Assembly: GCA_009785775.1 (NCBI GenBank)
Contig: WQVR01000023.1
Location: forward strand, 1-8,869
Origin: Candidatus Proendomicrobium guianensium
GTDB lineage: Bacteria; Elusimicrobiota; Endomicrobiia; Endomicrobiales; Endomicrobiaceae
Length of the DNA: 8,869 bases
Reading direction: 5' to 3'
A program made the translations under genes and the position numbers. Positions 6,259 through 8,869 of this stretch are shown here, piece by piece; the first letter of the stretch is position 1; each line of letters starts with the position of its first letter. The notes under the pieces were generated by a model, which did not search any database, had not been told where the DNA came from, and saw only the letters and a program-made list of their open reading frames with translations.

Positions 6259-7110
6259 CTAGTCTTTTTTTTTGACAATGTCTATCACATCGTCAATAAA
6301 ATTATATATTAAAGCAAAAACTTTGCGGCGGTTGTATTTTTTTAAAAAGTCATGCACGGTATAGTCAAAACCCACGTCGCGCCCATGTTTTTGGCTTAAA
6401 TAGTATTTGTGTTGCTGTATCCAAACATAAAGGTCTGCGTGTGTGCGGCGCGGAAAGTAGTTTAGCAGGTTTTCAGTTTCCATTAAGTTTACGGCAGGCA
6501 GGAAACGGGTTTCATACCATTTATATGAAGCATAAATAAAAGCCCTTTTAATAAAGGTTTCCTTTTCAAACTCTTCATAAAAATTTTCTATTTCTTCGTA
6601 AAGTTTGGCATAACTTGAAAGTTCGGTAACTTTTACGGGATATTTTAAAATTTTATTTACAAGAAAAGTCTTTTTTTCAAAGGCGTCTTCTTCAAGCTTT
6701 AACAAAAACTCGCGGGTTTGTTCGGTAGAGTAAGTGTATGTTTTGTTAAGGTTTAAGTCCATTTCAAAGTGTACTTCTATAACTTCGGCGTCTATATACT
6801 TTGCGTTAAATTCATTTTTTGCAATATTTACCCTGTGGTGCCCGTCTATAACAAAGTAATTGTCTAAAACCTGATATACCTTTATGGGCGGCATTTCCAT
6901 ACCGCCAAGCATTCCTTTCTTTATTGTTTCATAACGCGTGTTACGGGTGCTTCTTTTGGGTATTAAGTTTTTATGAAAATCGTTATAACGCCCGAGCGAC
7001 CCCACTATTTTATCTATTTCAATAGCATGAATTCCGCTGGGTTTTAAATGAAATTTGCGTAAATTCTTTTCTACCGAAGAAAAGTCTACAAGCGATTTTT
7101 TTGATTCCAC
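6259..7110 (-). CDS. ParB/sulfiredoxin-fold protein with DUF4032-like C-terminal part
   Basis: Function unknown. Numbering is from the chosen GTG start (283 residues). The N-terminal half has a ParB/Srx-type fold: IVGSLGRYNDF (35-45), MPPIKVYQV (73-81) and the core motif VIDGHHRVNIA (87-97), whose DGHHR is the ATP/CTP-binding signature in this superfamily. The C-terminal half is helical and very charged, with FPRRTHADLYVW (219-230) and HGRDVGFD (242-249), which I recall from proteins annotated DUF4032. There is no helix-turn-helix of the chromosome-partitioning kind, and no parA or parS nearby, so a ParB partition role is unlikely. Start choice: an upstream TTG at 7125 extends the frame, but AGAGGA (7122-7117) sits 6 nt before the GTG at 7110 and would lie inside that longer version, so GTG is preferred. 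It is probably the first gene of an operon with the phosphoesterase 12 nt downstream. Could be a nucleotide-dependent regulator or kinase-like Srx-fold enzyme. Confidence 0.75.
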   Translation of the reverse strand: MESKKSLVDFSSVEKNLRKFHLKPSGIHAIEIDKIVGSLGRYNDFHKNLIPKRSTRNTRYETIKKGMLGGMEMPPIKVYQVLDNYFVIDGHHRVNIAKNEFNAKYIDAEVIEVHFEMDLNLNKTYTYSTEQTREFLLKLEEDAFEKKTFLVNKILKYPVKVTELSSYAKLYEEIENFYEEFEKETFIKRAFIYASYKWYETRFLPAVNLMETENLLNYFPRRTHADLYVWIQQHKYYLSQKHGRDVGFDYTVHDFLKKYNRRKVFALIYNFIDDVIDIVKKKD

Positions 7111-7140
7111 ATTAGTTCCTCTCAAAAGACGTATGAGTTA

Positions 7141-7169
7141 ATTATACAATAAGTTGGGTGGAAAAACAA
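7141..7169 (-). promoter_or_regulatory. Promoter of the ParB-like/phosphoesterase operon
   Basis: A perfect minus-strand TATAAT (7146-7141) has a weak -35 (TTGTTT, 7169-7164) at 17-nt spacing. Predicted transcription start is near 7134, giving a 5' leader of about 24 nt that includes the AGAGGA ribosome binding site before the GTG at 7110. The -35 overlaps the T-tract of the upstream terminator. Confidence 0.6.
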
Positions 7170-7194
7170 AAAAGCCCCTGTGATAAGGGGCTTT
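7163..7194 (-). terminator. Intrinsic terminator downstream of tRNA-Leu
   Basis: The stem pairs AAAGCCCCT (7171-7179) with AGGGGCTTT (7186-7194) around a 6-nt loop. On the minus strand it is followed by a T-rich tract (TTTGTTTTT). It lies about 130 nt beyond the tRNA 3' end, so the primary tRNA-Leu transcript probably includes the palindromic element at 7214-7321. Confidence 0.85.
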
Positions 7195-7213
7195 GAGATT
7201 CAGTGTTATAATT

Positions 7214-7321
7214 TTTTTTACGAAGCATTTGAAATTTTTACGCCGCCTGCGAAAGCGATGTGTACTAATGTACACGAGCGCCAAGCAAAGAAAGTAAAAA
7301 TTTCAAAGACGAAGTAAAAAA
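7214..7321. repeat. 108-bp degenerate palindrome abutting the tRNA-Leu 3' end
   Basis: Three nested inverted repeats share one centre (between 7267 and 7268): outer TTTTTTAC/GTAAAAAA (7214-7221 and 7314-7321), middle TTTGAAATTTTTAC and its complement (7228-7241 and 7294-7307, 14 perfect pairs), and inner GTGTAC/GTACAC (7260-7265 and 7270-7275) with a TAAT loop. Unpaired stretches are of equal length on both sides (6 and 18 nt, the latter containing a TGC/GCA match). It could fold into a long interrupted stem-loop in DNA or RNA. ACGAAG also occurs directly at 7220-7225 and 7309-7314, which might be a target duplication around a small non-autonomous element. No T-tract follows on either strand, so it is not an intrinsic terminator. 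Identity unknown. Confidence 0.6.
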
Positions 7322-7410
7322 TGGTGGGTAGAGAGGGAATCGAACCCTCACGGGCCTTGCGGCCCTCAGGATTTTAAGTCCTGTGCGTCTGCCAGTTCCG
7401 CCATCCACCC
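7322..7410 (-). tRNA. tRNA-Leu (anticodon UAA)
   Basis: The minus strand folds as a class II tRNA: acceptor stem GGGTGGA pairs with TCTACCC (one G-U), discriminator A, and an encoded CCA (7324-7322). The D arm reads TGGCGGAACTGGCAGACGC, the anticodon stem CAGGA/TCCTG encloses loop CTTAAAA with anticodon TAA (7376-7374), the long variable arm GGGCC-GCAA-GGCCC is typical of leucine, and the T arm has GGTTCGATTCC. It reads the leucine codon UUA (and UUG by wobble). No intron is seen. It is divergent from gapA and has its own promoter. Confidence 0.98.
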
Positions 7411-7436
7411 ACGGGATACAACAAACAACGTTTGAA

Positions 7437-7465
7437 ATTGTATCAAATTTATTTTTTTGTTTCAA
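7437..7465 (-). promoter_or_regulatory. Sigma70-type promoter of tRNA-Leu
   Basis: On the minus strand TTGAAA (7465-7460) and TACAAT (7442-7437) are separated by exactly 17 nt, each with one mismatch to consensus. The predicted start near 7430 leaves a 5' leader of about 20 nt to be removed by RNase P. The -35 box is 27 bp from the divergent gapA -35 box. Confidence 0.78.
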
Positions 7466-7492
7466 CAGAAAAATTGCGGTTTGTTGCGCTTG

Positions 7493-7521
7493 TTGACAAT
7501 ATAGTACTTTTTTTATAGTAT
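7493..7521 (+). promoter_or_regulatory. Sigma70-type promoter of gapA
   Basis: A perfect TTGACA (7493-7498) is followed after 17 nt by TAGTAT (7516-7521, four of six matches); TATAGT two bases earlier is an alternative with 15-nt spacing. Predicted start is near 7528, about 53 nt before the gapA ATG. The -10 box is embedded in repeated ATAGTA motifs (see 7501-7535). Confidence 0.65.
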
Positions 7522-7535
7522 TTCTCCCATACTAT
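7501..7535. promoter_or_regulatory. Candidate operator: three 7-bp repeats over the gapA promoter
   Basis: Heptamers ATAGTAC (7501-7507), ATAGTAT (7515-7521) and inverted ATACTAT (7529-7535) recur at exact 14-bp steps, separated by TTTTTTT and TTCTCCC. The last two form a perfect dyad spanning the -10 box and transcription start, a common place for a repressor site. A short RNA hairpin at the mRNA 5' end is another possibility if transcription begins earlier. The cognate regulator is not in the window. Confidence 0.4.
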
Positions 7536-7580
7536 TGCTTACCAGCAGTGCAAAAATATATTACATTAAGGGGGCAGCAA

Positions 7581-8588
7581 ATGGCAGTTAAAGTAGGTAT
7601 TAACGGTTTCGGACGTATTGGTCGTTTGGTTTTTCGCGCAGCGCAAGAAAGAAAAGACTTAGAAGTAGTAGCCATTAACGATTTAATAGATGTAGAATAC
7701 ATGGCTTATATGCTTAAGTATGATACGGTACACGGCCAGTTTAAAGGCACCGTTGAAGTAAAAGACGGCAAGCTTGTAGTTAACGGCAAAGCTATCCGCG
7801 TAACCGCTGAAAAAAACCCCGCAGACTTAAAATGGGGCGATGTAGGCGCAGAATATATTGTAGAATCTACCGGACTTTTCCTTGAAAAATCAAAAGTTCA
7901 GGCACACATAGACGCAGGCGCGAAATATGTTGTTATGAGCGCTCCTTCTAAAGACGATACGCCCATGTTTGTTTGCGGCGTAAACACCGACAGCTATGTA
8001 AAAGGCACACAGTTTGTTTCTAACGCTTCTTGCACAACAAACTGCTTGGCGCCTATTGCAAAAGTATTGAATGATAACTTCGGCATTACTGACGGATTAA
8101 TGACAACCGTTCACGCTACTACCGCAACACAAAAAACTGTAGACGGCCCTTCGGCAAAAGACTGGCGCGGCGGCAGAGCGGCGGCAGGCAACATTATCCC
8201 CTCTTCAACGGGTGCTGCAAAAGCTGTTGGCAAAGTTATCCCCGCGCTTAACGGCAAGCTTACGGGTATGGCTTTCCGCGTGCCTACGCTTAACGTTTCA
8301 GTTGTAGACTTAACCGTAAACCTTGCAAAACCCGCAAGCTATGACGACATTAAAAAAGCAATGAAAGCCGCTGCAGAAAATGAAATGAAAGGCGTTTTAG
8401 GCTATACTGAAGATGATGTTGTTTCTTCAGACTTTATAGGCGACGCGCGTACTTCTATATTTGACGCAAAAGCCGGCATAGCTTTAACAGACAAGTTTGT
8501 TAAAGTTGTTTCTTGGTACGATAATGAGTGGGGCTATTCTTGCAAAGTTTTAGACCTTGTAGCTCATATGAAAAAAGTTAACGGATAA
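7581..8588 (+). CDS. gapA: Glyceraldehyde-3-phosphate dehydrogenase
   Basis: GAPDH oxidatively phosphorylates glyceraldehyde 3-phosphate to 1,3-bisphosphoglycerate with NAD+ in glycolysis. The 335-residue protein is standard length. The Rossmann motif GINGFGRIGRL (6-16) is followed by Asp34 at the end of the second strand (INDL), which favours NAD over NADP. Catalytic Cys151 sits in SNASCTTNCLAP and His178 in TTVHATTATQ; the S-loop region WRGGRAAAGNIIP (195-207) and the C-terminal WYDNEWGYS (312-320) are intact. An in-frame GTG at 7548 would add 11 residues, but SD AAGGGGG (7568-7574) lies 6 nt before the ATG at 7581, where GAPDHs normally begin. It has its own promoter, with a possible operator, and is followed by a terminator hairpin and then pgk, which catalyses the next glycolytic step. 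Codons are more regular here than in neighbours, consistent with high expression. Confidence 0.98.
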   Translation: MAVKVGINGFGRIGRLVFRAAQERKDLEVVAINDLIDVEYMAYMLKYDTVHGQFKGTVEVKDGKLVVNGKAIRVTAEKNPADLKWGDVGAEYIVESTGLFLEKSKVQAHIDAGAKYVVMSAPSKDDTPMFVCGVNTDSYVKGTQFVSNASCTTNCLAPIAKVLNDNFGITDGLMTTVHATTATQKTVDGPSAKDWRGGRAAAGNIIPSSTGAAKAVGKVIPALNGKLTGMAFRVPTLNVSVVDLTVNLAKPASYDDIKKAMKAAAENEMKGVLGYTEDDVVSSDFIGDARTSIFDAKAGIALTDKFVKVVSWYDNEWGYSCKVLDLVAHMKKVNG

Positions 8589-8603
8589 TTTCAAAAAACA
8601 CCT

Positions 8604-8638
8604 AAAAGCTTCTCCCCTAAAAAGGAGAAGCTTTTTTT
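8604..8638 (+). terminator. Intrinsic terminator between gapA and pgk
   Basis: A 12-bp stem pairs AAAAGCTTCTCC (8604-8615) with GGAGAAGCTTTT (8624-8635) around an 8-nt A-rich loop, followed by T (run 8632-8638). It lies 15 nt after the gapA stop and only 22 nt before the pgk ATG, so it likely tunes how much pgk is made by read-through. Confidence 0.9.
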
Positions 8639-8660
8639 AAAACTTTACAATGGAGCAATC

Positions 8661-8869
8661 ATGAAAAAAACTTTGAAAGATTTAAACGTAGCCGGAAAAA
8701 AAGTTTTAGTGCGCGTAGACTATAATGTGCCGTTAGACGCTAACCTTAACATAACAAATGATAAACGTATTGTGGCAACCCTTCCTACCATAGAATACTT
8801 GCTTGAGCAAAAAGCCGCAATTATACTTATGGCGCATTTGGGCAGGCCTAAAGGCAAAGTTGTTGATAC
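8661..8869 (+). CDS. pgk: Phosphoglycerate kinase, N-terminal part (3' end outside window)
   Basis: Only the first 69 codons are present; the frame is open to the window edge. Phosphoglycerate kinase moves the acyl phosphate of 1,3-bisphosphoglycerate to ADP, the first ATP-yielding step of glycolysis, directly after GapA. The N-terminal domain shows VLVRVDYNVPLD (19-30), where the Arg, Asp and Asn are the family's 3-phosphoglycerate-binding residues (usually RVDFNVP; Tyr replaces Phe), the NDKRIVATLPTIEYLL helix region (33-48; usually D-x-R-I-x-A-x-L-P-T-I), and LMAHLGRPKG (56-65) with the conserved HLGRPKG motif. The ATG has SD GGAG (8652-8655) at 5-nt spacing. A TACAAT at 8646-8651 has no suitable -35 and would give almost no leader, so transcription by read-through from gapA is more likely. 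Confidence 0.96.
   Translation, partial: MKKTLKDLNVAGKKVLVRVDYNVPLDANLNITNDKRIVATLPTIEYLLEQKAAIILMAHLGRPKGKVVD

Noticed and set aside
6259..7110. Chromosome or plasmid partition ParB with parS sites
   Set aside because: No helix-turn-helix region, no parA and no parS-like 16-bp palindromes nearby; the C-terminal half matches a different pattern.
7111..7125. TTG start at 7125 for the ParB-like gene
   Set aside because: AGAGGA in these bases is ideally placed as the ribosome binding site of the GTG at 7110.
7135..7227. Possible 28-codon minus-strand peptide between the tRNA and the ParB-like gene
   Set aside because: It crosses the terminator hairpin and has no ribosome binding site.
7265..7465. 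Minus-strand 66-codon open frame
   Set aside because: It runs through the tRNA-Leu gene and its promoter; no homology-like features.
7548..7580. Upstream GTG start for gapA adding 11 residues
   Set aside because: The strong SD AAGGGGG lies inside this extension and 6 nt before the ATG at 7581, where GAPDH proteins begin.

Overview
The window is an ordinary chromosomal stretch of a moderately AT-rich bacterium carrying central-metabolism and amino-acid genes, one tRNA and several clear intrinsic terminators. There are no phage genes, transposases, CRISPR arrays or rRNA. The gene content and style (free-standing TrpB2, a short pyruvate kinase, gapA beside pgk, much ATA and AAA codon use) remind me of Elusimicrobiota such as Elusimicrobium. 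That placement is from memory, not a search, and should be treated as a guess.

Layout. Positions 1-1549 (+) hold the end of an aconitate hydratase gene followed 7 nt later by proA (proline synthesis). They meet the leftward genes at a strong bidirectional terminator (about 1563-1601). Leftward transcription then comes from three short operons: ZIP metal transporter-cysE (2985-1619), trpB2-pyk (5493-3078) and a ParB-like/DUF4032-type protein with a calcineurin-like phosphoesterase (7110-5542). A leftward tRNA-Leu(UAA) lies at 7322-7410, followed by a symmetric 108-bp degenerate palindrome and a terminator. From 7493 rightward, a promoter drives gapA (7581-8588). A terminator hairpin follows, then the first 69 codons of pgk, which runs off the window.

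Function. gapA, pgk and pyk are lower-glycolysis steps, aconitase feeds 2-oxoglutarate and hence glutamate, ProA uses glutamate for proline, CysE activates serine for cysteine, and TrpB2 is a PLP enzyme of the serine/indole family. The two-gene ParB-like/phosphoesterase operon is the least understood part.

Most notable points: a pyruvate kinase that ends at the catalytic domain with no C-terminal regulatory domain and has an altered DTKGPEIR motif suggesting potassium independence; a near-consensus promoter whose predicted start lies about 3 nt before the trpB2 ATG; the symmetric palindrome directly abutting the tRNA 3' end; evenly spaced 7-bp repeats over the gapA promoter; and a terminator between gapA and pgk with almost no room for a separate pgk promoter. 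I see no convincing new multi-gene defence or mobile system.
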